Shown piece after piece: positions 7,100-19,432 of a DNA stretch of 64,000 nt (position 1 is the stretch's first letter; each line of letters opens with the position of its first letter). The notes below the pieces were generated by a model. The model did not search any database. It saw only the letters and a program-made list of their open reading frames with translations, and had not been told where the DNA came from. Origin of the DNA: Solirubrobacter deserti (GTDB lineage Bacteria > Actinomycetota > Thermoleophilia > Solirubrobacterales > Solirubrobacteraceae); NCBI RefSeq assembly GCF_003344625.1, contig NZ_QPKJ02000003.1, positions 558,001 through 622,000 on the forward strand, read 5' to 3'. Both the position numbers and the translations under genes were made by a program.

Positions 7100-10000
7100 T
7101 CAAGTCGTGAGCGTCAGCTTGCGCGGGCCGGCACGGAAGCCGAGCTCGAGCAGCGGCTCCTCCCACGGGGAGCCGACCACGGGCTCGCCGTCGACCTTCT
7201 CCAGCGCGAGCCGCTTGATGCGGCCGCGTTTGACCGCTTCGGCGAGCGCGGCCAGCGACGGCTCCACGCGCGGGTCGTCAGCGTCCACGAGGACCTGCAG
7301 GCCCTTGCCGCCGCGCTCGACGAACAGCACGGGCTCGGCGCCGGCCAGGATGACGTAGGCGCCGGCCTGGCGGGCGGGACGACGCGGCGAGTCCGGCCAC
7401 TTCAGGGCCGCGCCGTACGGCTGGGCCGGGTCGGTGGCGGCGAGCAGGATCGGCGGGGCGGCGTCGTCGTCCTTCTGCGCGCGCAGGCGCTCGACGGCGC
7501 CCGGAAGCGCGAACTGCGCGCCGCCCAGCCCTTCGACGAAGTACCCGCGGCGGGCGACGCCGATCGTCTCCAGCGCGGCGAGGGAGTCGTAGAGGCTGGA
7601 GAAGCCGCCCGGGATGCCCTCGGCCAGCACCTGCTCGCGGGTGACGATGCCGTAGCGCTCCAGCAGCAGCTCGGCCTGTGTCCGCCGGCGCGCGGACGGG
7701 TCCTCGTCGCCGGCCCGGAACAGCGGCGGCGTGAGCGACCAGCGGCCCTGGACGGCCGGCTGCGCGCCGCCCCGCCGCCGCGATCCGAACGTGCGCTTGC
7801 GCTCGGCCCGGGCGCGCTGCGACCACTGCGGGGTCGCCGCGGTGAGCTTCGGCGAGCGCAGGGGCGCGAACGCGTCGTTGGTCGCCTCGCCCGCCCACAC
7901 GAGGTCCCACAGCCCGTTCTGCAGCTCCTCCGTCGTGAAGCCGGCGACGTCGGTCAGCAGGTCGGTGAAGAAGCACGGGCCGGCGGCGAGGCGCTCACGG
8001 ATCGCGGTGTGGATCGGCTCGGTCGGCGCATCGGCGGCCTTCGGCGGCGGGCCGATCAGCGGCGCGTCGTCGCGGAAGTACAGCGCCACGCGGCCGGAGC
8101 GGCGGCCCAACGCGCCCGCGCCGACCCACACGACCTCACCGGACGCGCACAGCTGATCCAGCCAGTTCGGCGAGTAGGCGCCGGTGCGGCGCGGCAACAC
8201 GTCCCGTTCCCACACCTCGAGCGGCAGCGGCAAGCCCTGCAGCGGGACGAGCACCTCGCGCAGCCGGTCGATCCCGGCGCCGGCCGGCGGGTGGCGGTCC
8301 ACCCCCTGCCAGGAGGCCTGAAAGCGGGCGTAGGCGCGCTGGTCCGCGGGCTCGATCTCGGCGCGCAGCGCGGCCAGGGAGGCGCGACGCAGCCGCCGCA
8401 GCACCTCGGGATCGCACCACTCACGCGTGGTGCCGCCGGGCCGCAGCTCGCCGCGCACGAGGTCGCCCGCGGACTCCAGCCGCTCGAGCACGGGCGTGAA
8501 GTCCAGCCCGTAGCGCTCGCGCAGCGCGACAGTCTCGAACGGCCCGTGCGTGCGCGCGTAGCGGCGCACCAGCCGGTCCATCGCGTCCGGGACGTCGGCG
8601 ATGAAGGCCTCGGGCAGGCCGGAAGGCGGGACGGCGCCGAGCGCGTCCCGGTAGAGCCCGGCGTCCTCGGCCGCCACCCAGCGCTGTTCGCCGCCGACGC
8701 GCAGCTTTGCGACCCGCCGCTCGCCCTTGAGCTGCTCCAGCCACGCCTCCGTGCCGCCGCGCGCGATCGCCTCCTCGAGCGTGACGTCGCCGACGCGGCG
8801 CAGCACGTCGTGCAGCGCGTCCACGGAGTCGGCCCGGGTGCGCTCGGACAGCCGTTGCAGGTCGGCCTCGACCGTCTCCAGGGCGCCCGGGTCGATCAGC
8901 TCGCGCAGCTCCTCCTGGCCGAGCAGCTCGCGCAGCAGCTCGCGGTCCAGCGCCAGCGCGGCGGCGCGCCGCTCGGCGTTCGGCTGGTCGCCCTCGTACA
9001 TGTACGTGGCGACGTAGTCGAACAGCAGGCTGGAGGCGAACGGGGAGGCGGTCTCGGTCTCCACCGTCACCAGCGACAGCTCGCGCCGGTGCAGCTTGGT
9101 CAGCAGCTCCTGCAGGCCGGGCAGGTCGAGCACGTCGCGCAGGACCTCGCGGTAGGTCTCCAGCACGATCGGGAACTGCGCGTAACGGCGCGCGACCTCC
9201 AGCAGCGACTGGGACTTCAGGCGCTGCTGCCACAGCGGCGTGCGCCGGCCCGGGTAGGCGCGCGGGATCAGCAACGCGCGGCCGGCGTTCTCGCGGAACC
9301 GCGCGCCGAACAGGGCGCTCCCGCCCAGCTCGCCGACCACCAGGTCCTCGAGCTCGTCCGGGTCGATCAGCATCAGCTCCTCGTCCGGCGGCTCGTCGGC
9401 GTCGGGGAGGTGGACGATGATGCCGTCGTCGGACCAGATCGCGTCCGACTCGAGGCCGTAGACCTCGCGGATGCGGGCACTCAAGGCGAGGCCCCAGGCG
9501 GCGTGCACGCGGCCGCCGAACGGCGAGAGCACGCACACGCGCCAGTCGCCGATCTCGTCCCGGAAGCGCTCGACGACGATCGTGCGGTCGGACGGGATGA
9601 CCCGCGTCGCCTCCTGCTGCTCGCGCAGGAACTGCACGAGGTTGACGGCCGCCTTCTCGTCCAGGTGGTGGCTCTCGGCCAGCGTGGACGGGTCCTCGTC
9701 GACGGCCCAGCGCGCGAAGGCGCCGATCGCCTCGCCCAGCTCGCGCGGGCGGCCGAGCCCGTCGCCCTTCCAGAACGGCACCGCGCCCGGGACGCCCGGG
9801 GCGGGCGTGACGATCACGCGGTCGCGCGTGATCTCCTCGATCCGCCAGGACGAGGCGCCGAGCAGGAACGTCTGGCCCGGCCGCGCCTCGTAGACCATCT
9901 CCTCGTCGAGCTCGCCGACGCGGCGGCCGTCCGGGAGGTTGACCGAGTACAGGCCGCGGTCCGGAATGGTGCCCGCGTTCGTGATCGCCAGCGCCCGCGA

Positions 10001-11458
10001 GCCCTTGCGCGGGCGGATCGTCCCGTTCACGCGGTCCCACACGATGCGCGGGCGCAACTCGCCGAACTCCTCGGACGGATAGCGCCCGTCCAGCATGTCC
10101 AGCACGTTCTCGAGCTGCTGGCGCGAGAGCTCCGCGTACGTGTACGTGCGGGCGAGCATCGCCGCGAGCTGGTCGACCGCGATCGGCGTGTCCTCGTCGG
10201 TCGCGGCGATCGCGACGATCTGCTGCGCGAGCACGTCCAGCGGGTTGCGCGGGACGACGGTCGTCTCGATCTTGCCCTCGCGCATGCGCTGGGCGACCAC
10301 GGCGCACTCCAGCAGGTCAGCCCGGAACTTCGGGAAGATGCGGCCCTTCGACGTGTCCCCGACGTTGTGGCCGGCGCGGCCGATGCGCTGCAGGCCGGCG
10401 GTGACGGACTTGGGCGACTCCACCTGCAGGACGAGGTCCACGGCGCCCATGTCGATGCCGAGCTCGAGGGAGGAGGTCGCGACCAGGCACGGCAGCTCGC
10501 CGGCCTTCAGCTGCTCCTCGACGATCAGCCGCTCCTCGCGGGCGAGGCTGCCGTGGTGGGCTCTCGCGATGTTCTCCTCGGCGATCTCGTTCAACCGCAG
10601 TGCGAGCCGCTCGGCCGCGCGCCGGTTGTTGACGAAGATCAGCGTCGAGGTGTGTTCGCGCACGAGCTTGAGCAGCTCGGGGTAGATCGCCGGCCAGATC
10701 GACTTGCGCGTGGCCTCCTGGCCCGCGAACGGGTCCAGGTCCATGTCCATCGTCTCCGGCTCCACCATCGACTCCACCGGCACGTGGATCTTCAGGTCCA
10801 GCGGCTTGCGCACGCCGGTGTCCACGATCGTGGCCGTGCGCTTGGGGCCGACCATGAAGCGGCCGACCTCCTCCAGCGGGTTCTGCGTCGCGGACAGGCC
10901 GACGCGCTGTACGTCGCGGTCCGCCTGCTCGACCAGCCGCTCCAGCGTGATCGCCAGGTGCGCGCCGCGCTTGGTCTGCGCGACGGCGTGGATCTCGTCC
11001 AGGATCACGGTCTCCGTGCCCTCGAAGATCGCGCGGGCGCCGCTCGTGAGCATCAGGTACAGCGACTCGGGCGTGGTGATCAGCACGTCGGGCGGGTGCT
11101 TGACCATGTCCCGCCGCTCCTTCTGCGGCGTGTCGCCCGTGCGGATGGCGACGTTCAGGTCCGCCCCGATCCCGCGCAGCGGCGCGCGCAGGTTCTTCTC
11201 CACGTCGTAGCTCAGGGCCTTCAGCGGCGAGACGTAGACGAGCCGCGTCTGCTCGTGCGTCGGGTTCGCGACGAAGCGGTCCAGGCCGTACAGGAACGCC
11301 GCGAGCGTCTTGCCCGAGCCGGTCGGCGCGGAGATCAGCACGTGCTCCCCGGTCGCGATCGCGGGCCACGCCTGCGCCTGCGCCTCCGTCGGCCCCGCGA
11401 AGGCCCGGCCGAACCACTCGCGAACCTGAGGTGTGAACTGAGCGAGTGGATCCGTCAT
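7100..11458 (-). CDS. lhr: Lhr-type ATP-dependent superfamily II helicase, long form
   Basis: 1,452 residues, the usual size of full-length Lhr. N-terminal RecA lobes carry APTGSGKT (motif I), DEIH (motif II), SATQNP (motif III) and QRIGRAGH (motif VI), followed by the winged-helix/beta-barrel Lhr core (to about residue 860) and a long C-terminal domain found only in bacterial long forms. Lhr is a 3'-5' DNA/RNA-DNA translocase induced by crosslinking damage in mycobacteria. First gene of lhr-PIN-nei2-GDPD. A very long frame on the opposite strand is an antisense shadow. Confidence 0.97.
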   Translation of the reverse strand: MTDPLAQFTPQVREWFGRAFAGPTEAQAQAWPAIATGEHVLISAPTGSGKTLAAFLYGLDRFVANPTHEQTRLVYVSPLKALSYDVEKNLRAPLRGIGADLNVAIRTGDTPQKERRDMVKHPPDVLITTPESLYLMLTSGARAIFEGTETVILDEIHAVAQTKRGAHLAITLERLVEQADRDVQRVGLSATQNPLEEVGRFMVGPKRTATIVDTGVRKPLDLKIHVPVESMVEPETMDMDLDPFAGQEATRKSIWPAIYPELLKLVREHTSTLIFVNNRRAAERLALRLNEIAEENIARAHHGSLAREERLIVEEQLKAGELPCLVATSSLELGIDMGAVDLVLQVESPKSVTAGLQRIGRAGHNVGDTSKGRIFPKFRADLLECAVVAQRMREGKIETTVVPRNPLDVLAQQIVAIAATDEDTPIAVDQLAAMLARTYTYAELSRQQLENVLDMLDGRYPSEEFGELRPRIVWDRVNGTIRPRKGSRALAITNAGTIPDRGLYSVNLPDGRRVGELDEEMVYEARPGQTFLLGASSWRIEEITRDRVIVTPAPGVPGAVPFWKGDGLGRPRELGEAIGAFARWAVDEDPSTLAESHHLDEKAAVNLVQFLREQQEATRVIPSDRTIVVERFRDEIGDWRVCVLSPFGGRVHAAWGLALSARIREVYGLESDAIWSDDGIIVHLPDADEPPDEELMLIDPDELEDLVVGELGGSALFGARFRENAGRALLIPRAYPGRRTPLWQQRLKSQSLLEVARRYAQFPIVLETYREVLRDVLDLPGLQELLTKLHRRELSLVTVETETASPFASSLLFDYVATYMYEGDQPNAERRAAALALDRELLRELLGQEELRELIDPGALETVEADLQRLSERTRADSVDALHDVLRRVGDVTLEEAIARGGTEAWLEQLKGERRVAKLRVGGEQRWVAAEDAGLYRDALGAVPPSGLPEAFIADVPDAMDRLVRRYARTHGPFETVALRERYGLDFTPVLERLESAGDLVRGELRPGGTTREWCDPEVLRRLRRASLAALRAEIEPADQRAYARFQASWQGVDRHPPAGAGIDRLREVLVPLQGLPLPLEVWERDVLPRRTGAYSPNWLDQLCASGEVVWVGAGALGRRSGRVALYFRDDAPLIGPPPKAADAPTEPIHTAIRERLAAGPCFFTDLLTDVAGFTTEELQNGLWDLVWAGEATNDAFAPLRSPKLTAATPQWSQRARAERKRTFGSRRRGGAQPAVQGRWSLTPPLFRAGDEDPSARRRTQAELLLERYGIVTREQVLAEGIPGGFSSLYDSLAALETIGVARRGYFVEGLGGAQFALPGAVERLRAQKDDDAAPPILLAATDPAQPYGAALKWPDSPRRPARQAGAYVILAGAEPVLFVERGGKGLQVLVDADDPRVEPSLAALAEAVKRGRIKRLALEKVDGEPVVGSPWEEPLLELGFRAGPRKLTLTT

Positions 11459-11491
11459 GGACCGAAGAACACTACGCGGTGCCCCTGACGT

Positions 11492-11998
11492 CTAGATCAA
11501 AACGGCCACGCCGACCGCGATCAGCGCGACGGGCACGGCGTAGCGGCCGAGCCGCTCGATCGCGGCCGCGACGGGCGGGCGCGTCGCGATCCAGCGGGCC
11601 AGCAGGCACCACGGCACGATCAGCGCCGCGAACACGGCGACGAACACCGCGGTGTCGGCGGCCGCGAACACCGGCGGCAGCACGCCGACGTCGTCGATGC
11701 CGCCGGCGAACGCGATCGCGGCCAGGCTGGGCGTGCCGAGCGGCGCTTGCTCCTCCTCACGCTCGAGCAGCTCCTTGACGCCGATCACGATCGGCAGCAG
11801 CCCCAGCCAGCGCAGCGCGTCCTCGGGCACGACCGCCACCACGCCCGCCGCGAGCACCGCGATCGCCGCCCACGCGAGGTACTGGCCCGCGACGAGCCGG
11901 GCGAACGAGACGCCGCTCGCGACGAGCACCGCCAGCAGCGCGAGGTCGTCGAGGTTCGTGACCACGAACAGCCCGACGGCCTGCGCGACCGTGCTCAT
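11492..11998 (-). CDS. CadD-like cadmium resistance/small permease family protein
   Basis: 168 residues with about five membrane helices. The family signature is the early TNLDDLALL motif (VVTNLDDLA) and the symmetric second acidic motif GGIDDVGVLPPVF, as in CadD-type transporters that efflux or sequester Cd2+. The substrate is inferred from the family only. ATG 11996-11998 overlaps the stop of the MFS gene (ATGA), third in the operon UDG-MFS-CadD. Confidence 0.77.
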   Translation of the reverse strand: MSTVAQAVGLFVVTNLDDLALLAVLVASGVSFARLVAGQYLAWAAIAVLAAGVVAVVPEDALRWLGLLPIVIGVKELLEREEEQAPLGTPSLAAIAFAGGIDDVGVLPPVFAAADTAVFVAVFAALIVPWCLLARWIATRPPVAAAIERLGRYAVPVALIAVGVAVLI

Positions 11999-13179
11999 GC
12001 CCGGGCGGGCACGAGCGTGTGCCGGCCGATCAGGGCCGCGACGGTGCCCGTGGCCGAGATCGCGGCCGCGATCAGGAACGCCGTCTGCCAGCCCGGCCCT
12101 TCCACCAGCGCGCCCGAGAGCGCCGCGCCGGCCGCGATCCCGCCCACGAAGGACGTGATCGGCCAGGTGTAGGCCTCCGTCCGCATCCCGGGCGGGGCCA
12201 CACCGCCGACGAGCTCGTTGCGGGTCGCGAGCAGCGGGGCGATCGCGCAGCCGGCCGGGATCACCAGCACCGCCATCGCCCACACGTTCGGCGCGAGCGC
12301 GGGCGGCAGCAGCGTGAGCGGGATCACCGCCGTGAGGATGATGTGGGTGCGGTGCAGCGACCGGCGCGGGAGCATCCCGTAGGCGAGGCCGCCCACCAGG
12401 CTGCCGAAGGACCACACCGCGAGCAGCACACCGGCGGTCGCCGCGGCGCCCTCGGCGCGGCTGAAGGCCGGGATGCCGACCTCGAGCATCCCGAGGCCGA
12501 CGCCGGTCGGGAACGACGTGATGACCAGCGTGCGCACACCGGGCGAGGCGAGGGCGCCCAGCAGGCCGCGTACCGGGCGGTCCCCGTCACTCTCGACGTG
12601 GCGCGTGGGCGGGAGCGCGGTGAAGATCGCCGTGCCGACGACGACCGCCACGGCCGAGACGATCAGCGCGCCCGCGGGCGAGAAGATCGCGGCAATCAGC
12701 GCGGTCAGCAGGGGACCCGAGATGAAGATCAGCTCGATCATGGTGCTGTCGAGCGCGTAGGCGGCCTGGTGCAGGCGCGGCTCGACGAGCTCGGTCCACA
12801 TCGACCGCAGCACCGAAGAAGTCGGCGGGACCGCGAACCCGGCGACGAACCCGCACAGCAGCAGGATCGCGGTGGGGGCGCTGAGCTCGGCCAGGCCGAC
12901 GATCGCCCCGAGGCTGACGGCGTGGATCACCGCGACGGGCAACAGGACCCGGCGCGCCCCCAGCTGATCGACGAAGCGGCCCTGCAGCGGCGCGCCCAGC
13001 GCGGAACCCAGCGAGAGCGTGCCCGACACCGCGCCCGCGACCGCGAACGAGCCCGTCTGCTCGCGCAGGTAGAGGACGATGGCGAGCGCGTTGATGCCGA
13101 TCGGCAGGCGGCTGAACAGCGAGGACGCGACCAGCACGCCCACGTAGGGCGAGCGCAGGATCTCGAGGTAGCGCCTCAT
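11995..13179 (-). CDS. MFS transporter
   Basis: 394 residues with about 12 predicted membrane segments. The loop between helices 2 and 3 reads GRFVDQLGARRVL, the MFS motif A in degenerate form, and the central loop after helix 6 holds RHVESDGDRP. Substrate unknown; the family branch resembles drug or metabolite exporters. ATG 13177-13179 overlaps the stop of the uracil glycosylase gene; the longer frame upstream only reads through that gene out of phase. Confidence 0.88.
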   Translation of the reverse strand: MRRYLEILRSPYVGVLVASSLFSRLPIGINALAIVLYLREQTGSFAVAGAVSGTLSLGSALGAPLQGRFVDQLGARRVLLPVAVIHAVSLGAIVGLAELSAPTAILLLCGFVAGFAVPPTSSVLRSMWTELVEPRLHQAAYALDSTMIELIFISGPLLTALIAAIFSPAGALIVSAVAVVVGTAIFTALPPTRHVESDGDRPVRGLLGALASPGVRTLVITSFPTGVGLGMLEVGIPAFSRAEGAAATAGVLLAVWSFGSLVGGLAYGMLPRRSLHRTHIILTAVIPLTLLPPALAPNVWAMAVLVIPAGCAIAPLLATRNELVGGVAPPGMRTEAYTWPITSFVGGIAAGAALSGALVEGPGWQTAFLIAAAISATGTVAALIGRHTLVPARA

Positions 13180-13862
13180 CTGCCCCAGGCGAGGTCCTTC
13201 GCCTGCTGCAGGACCTCGTCGAGCATGGCGGGCGTGAGCTTGCCCGTGAACGTGTTCTGCTGGCTGGGGTGGAAGCAGCCGAGCAGCGGCCACGGCTCGC
13301 CGTCGGCGACCACGCCGTGGCCGAACTTCGGCTTGGGCCGCGGCGTCGGCGTGCGGCTCAGCGTGGCCCGCAGGCGCAGCGCGCTCTCCCACGCGAACCC
13401 GCCGAGGCAGAGCACGACGTGCACGTCCGGCAGCAGCACGACCTCGCGCTCCAGCCACTCGCTGCAGTTCGCGCGCTCCTCCGGCGTGGGGAGGTTGGCG
13501 GGCGGTGCGCAGCGCACCGCGGCGACCATGTACGCGCCGCGCAGCTCGAGGCCGTCGTCTTTGTGGATCGACTCGGCCTGGTTGGCGAGCCCGACCCGGT
13601 GCAGGCCGGCGAACAGGAAGTCGCCCGAGCGGTCGCCGGTGAAGATCCGGCCCGTGCGATTGCCGCCGTGCGCCGCGGGCGCGAGGCCGAGGATGAGGAT
13701 GCGGGCGGCGGGGTCGCCGAAGCCCGGCATCGGGCGGCCCCAGTAGGTCCAGTCCCGGTACGCGGCCCGTTTCTCGCGCGCCACCTGCTCGCGCCACTCG
13801 ACGAGCCGGTCACAGCGGCGGCAGTCGACGACCGCCTCGTTGAGCGCTTCCAAGGCGGCCAT
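13176..13862 (-). CDS. Family 5 uracil-DNA glycosylase (UDGb type)
   Basis: 228 residues; excises uracil (and in family 5 often hypoxanthine) from DNA. Motif A GLAPAAHGGNRTGRIFTGD lacks the polar catalytic residue of family 1, as is normal for family 5, and motif B is HPSQQNTFTG. Four cysteines for a 4Fe-4S cluster are visible: C14, C17 (DCRRCDRL), one in VRCAPP and one in ANCSEW. First gene of a three-gene operon with transporters to which it has no evident functional tie. Confidence 0.95.
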   Translation of the reverse strand: MAALEALNEAVVDCRRCDRLVEWREQVAREKRAAYRDWTYWGRPMPGFGDPAARILILGLAPAAHGGNRTGRIFTGDRSGDFLFAGLHRVGLANQAESIHKDDGLELRGAYMVAAVRCAPPANLPTPEERANCSEWLEREVVLLPDVHVVLCLGGFAWESALRLRATLSRTPTPRPKPKFGHGVVADGEPWPLLGCFHPSQQNTFTGKLTPAMLDEVLQQAKDLAWGR

Positions 13863-13887
13863 GGGACGGATCGATCCTAGCTCCGGC

Positions 13888-13893
13888 TAGGCT
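13888..13893 (+). promoter_or_regulatory. -10 box of a probable leaderless promoter
   Basis: TAGGCT ends nine nucleotides before the ATG of the lipoprotein gene and no ribosome-binding site lies between. The spacing puts the transcription start at or next to the ATG. The same arrangement precedes several other plus-strand genes here. Confidence 0.55.
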
Positions 13894-13902
13894 CTTGGGC
13901 GT

Positions 13903-17541
<3,639 letters not shown>

Positions 17542-17576
17542 TTGTCACGAGGCTACAGAAAAGGGCGACGGTAAGT

Positions 17577-18515
17577 GTGGCGACCGGTCATGAAGCGAGG
17601 GCCCTCCGGCGGGTAGACCTTGCCACTGTGACGTGGACCCATCGAGTACTGAACCTGGCGGGCGTCGTCCTGCCGTTTGTCGGCGTGATCGTCGCGATCG
17701 TCCTGCTGTGGGACAAGCTGGTCGACTGGACGTCGCTGGCGGTCATGGCGTTCATGTACGTCGTGACGATCATGGGCGTCACGCTCGGGTTCCACCGGCT
17801 GTTCACGCACCGTTCGTTCGCGACCTACAAACCGGTCGAATATTTCCTGGCCGCGCTCGGGTCGGTGGCGGTCGAAGGCCCGGTCATGAACTGGGTGGCC
17901 GACCACCGCAAGCACCACGCGCACACCGACCAGGAGGGCGACCCGCACTCGCCCCACGGCCACGGCGACGGCCTCAAGGGCGCGGTCTCCGGCCTCTGGT
18001 ACGCGCACATGGGCTGGCTGTTCGACCACTCCGGGACGAGCGAGCACAGCAAGTACGCGCGCGACCTCTACGAGGACCGCGGCATGCAACTCATCCACAA
18101 GACGTTCGGCTTCTGGGTGCTGGTCGGGATCGCGGTTCCGGGGCTGCTCGGCCTCGCGCTCACCGGCAGCTGGCGCGGCGCGTTCGAAGCCGCGCTGTGG
18201 GGTGGCCCCGTGCGGATCTTCCTCGTCCACCACGTGACGTGGTCGATCAACTCGGTCTGCCACTTCTTCGGCCGCCGGCGCTTCGACGTCGACGATCACT
18301 CGACCAACGTCGCCTGGCTCTCGCTGCTCTCGATGGGCGAGTCCTGGCACCACAACCACCACACGTTCCCGCGCTCGGCCTTCCACGGCCTGAAGTGGTG
18401 GGAGCGCAACCTGGACCCGACGGGCTGGGTGATCCGCGCGATGCGGCGCATGAAGCTGGCCTGGAACGTGGTCGAGATCACGCCCGAGCGCCAGCGGCAG
18501 AAGCTCGCGGCCTGA
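17577..18515 (+). CDS. Acyl-CoA/acyl-lipid desaturase (delta-9 type)
   Basis: About 312 residues, integral membrane di-iron enzyme that puts a double bond into fatty acyl chains. All three His boxes are present: HRLFTH, HRKHHAHTD and SWHHNHHTF. Four hydrophobic segments flank them. GTG 17577 is an upper limit; the GTG about 17 codons later (VTWTHRV) is also plausible. Convergent with a NarL-type regulator operon, a layout reminiscent of DesK-DesR control of desaturases, though only proximity supports that. Confidence 0.93.
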   Translation: MATGHEARALRRVDLATVTWTHRVLNLAGVVLPFVGVIVAIVLLWDKLVDWTSLAVMAFMYVVTIMGVTLGFHRLFTHRSFATYKPVEYFLAALGSVAVEGPVMNWVADHRKHHAHTDQEGDPHSPHGHGDGLKGAVSGLWYAHMGWLFDHSGTSEHSKYARDLYEDRGMQLIHKTFGFWVLVGIAVPGLLGLALTGSWRGAFEAALWGGPVRIFLVHHVTWSINSVCHFFGRRRFDVDDHSTNVAWLSLLSMGESWHHNHHTFPRSAFHGLKWWERNLDPTGWVIRAMRRMKLAWNVVEITPERQRQKLAA

Positions 18516-18551
18516 GCGGGGGGAGTCTCGAGGGGGCGGCAGCGCCCTCGG

Positions 18552-18761
18552 TCAATCTTCGAGCACGTCGTCCAGCAGCACGCGGAGCTCGTTCGCCGCG
18601 TCCTGGATGCGCTGCGCGAACTCGCGCCGGTCGGCTTCAGAGATGTTGCGCTCGCCGGCGAGCACCTCCGCGAAACCGGCGACGATCGTCAGCGGCGTGC
18701 GCAGGTCGTGGCGGAGGCGGCGGCGCGCCTCGGCGTCCAGCACCAGGTCCTCGTCGCTCAA
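18552..18761 (-). CDS. Stand-alone HisKA (dimerisation/phosphoacceptor) domain
   Basis: Only 69 residues, yet it holds a full histidine-kinase H-box: RHDLRTPLTIVAGFAEVL, with His in HDLRTP. There is no ATP-binding HATPase domain and none is encoded before the convergent desaturase gene, 36 bp away. TTG start overlaps the response-regulator stop (TTGA), so it is co-translated with it. It may be a phosphotransfer/dimer partner or the stub of a lost kinase; the intact frame and coupling favour function. Confidence 0.7.
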   Translation of the reverse strand: MSDEDLVLDAEARRRLRHDLRTPLTIVAGFAEVLAGERNISEADRREFAQRIQDAANELRVLLDDVLED

Positions 18762-19375
18762 ATGAAGCCCTCACGGAGCGCGATCGCGATGGCGTGGACG
18801 CGCGTGTTGGCTTCCAGCTTGTTCATGGCGTTGCGGATGTGGGTCTTGATCGTCTCAGGTGAGAGGAACAGCCGCTCCGCCACTTGCTCACCGGTCAGGC
18901 CTTGTGCGAGCAGGTCCATGATCTCGCGCTCGCGCTTGGACAGGCTCTTCTGCTTCTGCGTCGCGCGCTGGGACAGCAGGGCGGGATGCAGGCGCGGGTC
19001 CACGTACGTGCCGCCGTCGGCGACCGTGCGCAGCGCGGTCGTGAGCTCCTCCTGCGTGCCGTCCTTGAGCGCGTAGCCGCGCGCGCCGGAGTCCAGGCCG
19101 CTGATCAGCAGTTCGATCTCGCTCGAGCCCGTGTAGAGCACGACGCGCCGCTCAGGGTCGGCATCGATCAGCTGCGCGGTGAGGTCGATGCCGGACTCCT
19201 CGCCGAGCCGGATGTCCACCAGCGCCACGTCCGGGTTGTGGCGCTCGATCAGCTCGCGGCCCTCGGCGGCGGTGCCCGACGAGGCCACCACGTCGATGCC
19301 CGCGCGATCGAGCAGCAACTCGAGGCCCTCACGGAGGGCCTGGTGATCCTCGATCAGCACAAGGCGAAGCGGCAT
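18758..19375 (-). CDS. NarL/LuxR-type response regulator
   Basis: 205 residues. Receiver domain at 1-120 with the acidic pocket in LIEDHQ, the phosphoacceptor Asp in ALVDIRLGEE and the conserved Lys in YALKDG. C-terminal LuxR HTH (SKREREIMDLLAQGLTGEQ, SPETIKTHIRNAMNKL). ATG at 19373-19375. No full sensor kinase is encoded nearby; the partner downstream is the HisKA-only protein. Possible target is the facing desaturase gene. Confidence 0.95.
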   Translation of the reverse strand: MPLRLVLIEDHQALREGLELLLDRAGIDVVASSGTAAEGRELIERHNPDVALVDIRLGEESGIDLTAQLIDADPERRVVLYTGSSEIELLISGLDSGARGYALKDGTQEELTTALRTVADGGTYVDPRLHPALLSQRATQKQKSLSKREREIMDLLAQGLTGEQVAERLFLSPETIKTHIRNAMNKLEANTRVHAIAIALREGFI

Positions 19376-19432
19376 GCGGAAATGCGCAAAGAGCGCGGGA
19401 AGCCAGCATACGTCTTCGCGCCTCACTCTAAG

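Noticed and set aside
6626..11488. A 1,620-codon open frame on the plus strand
   Set aside because: It runs antisense to the well-supported lhr, PIN and nei2 genes and is an Arg/Ala/Gln-rich product of GC-skewed codon positions, with no recognisable domain.
18884..19432. Longer start for the PafBC-like gene
   Set aside because: The extra 183 codons are antisense to the response regulator and lack homology; the HTH begins right after GTG 19433.
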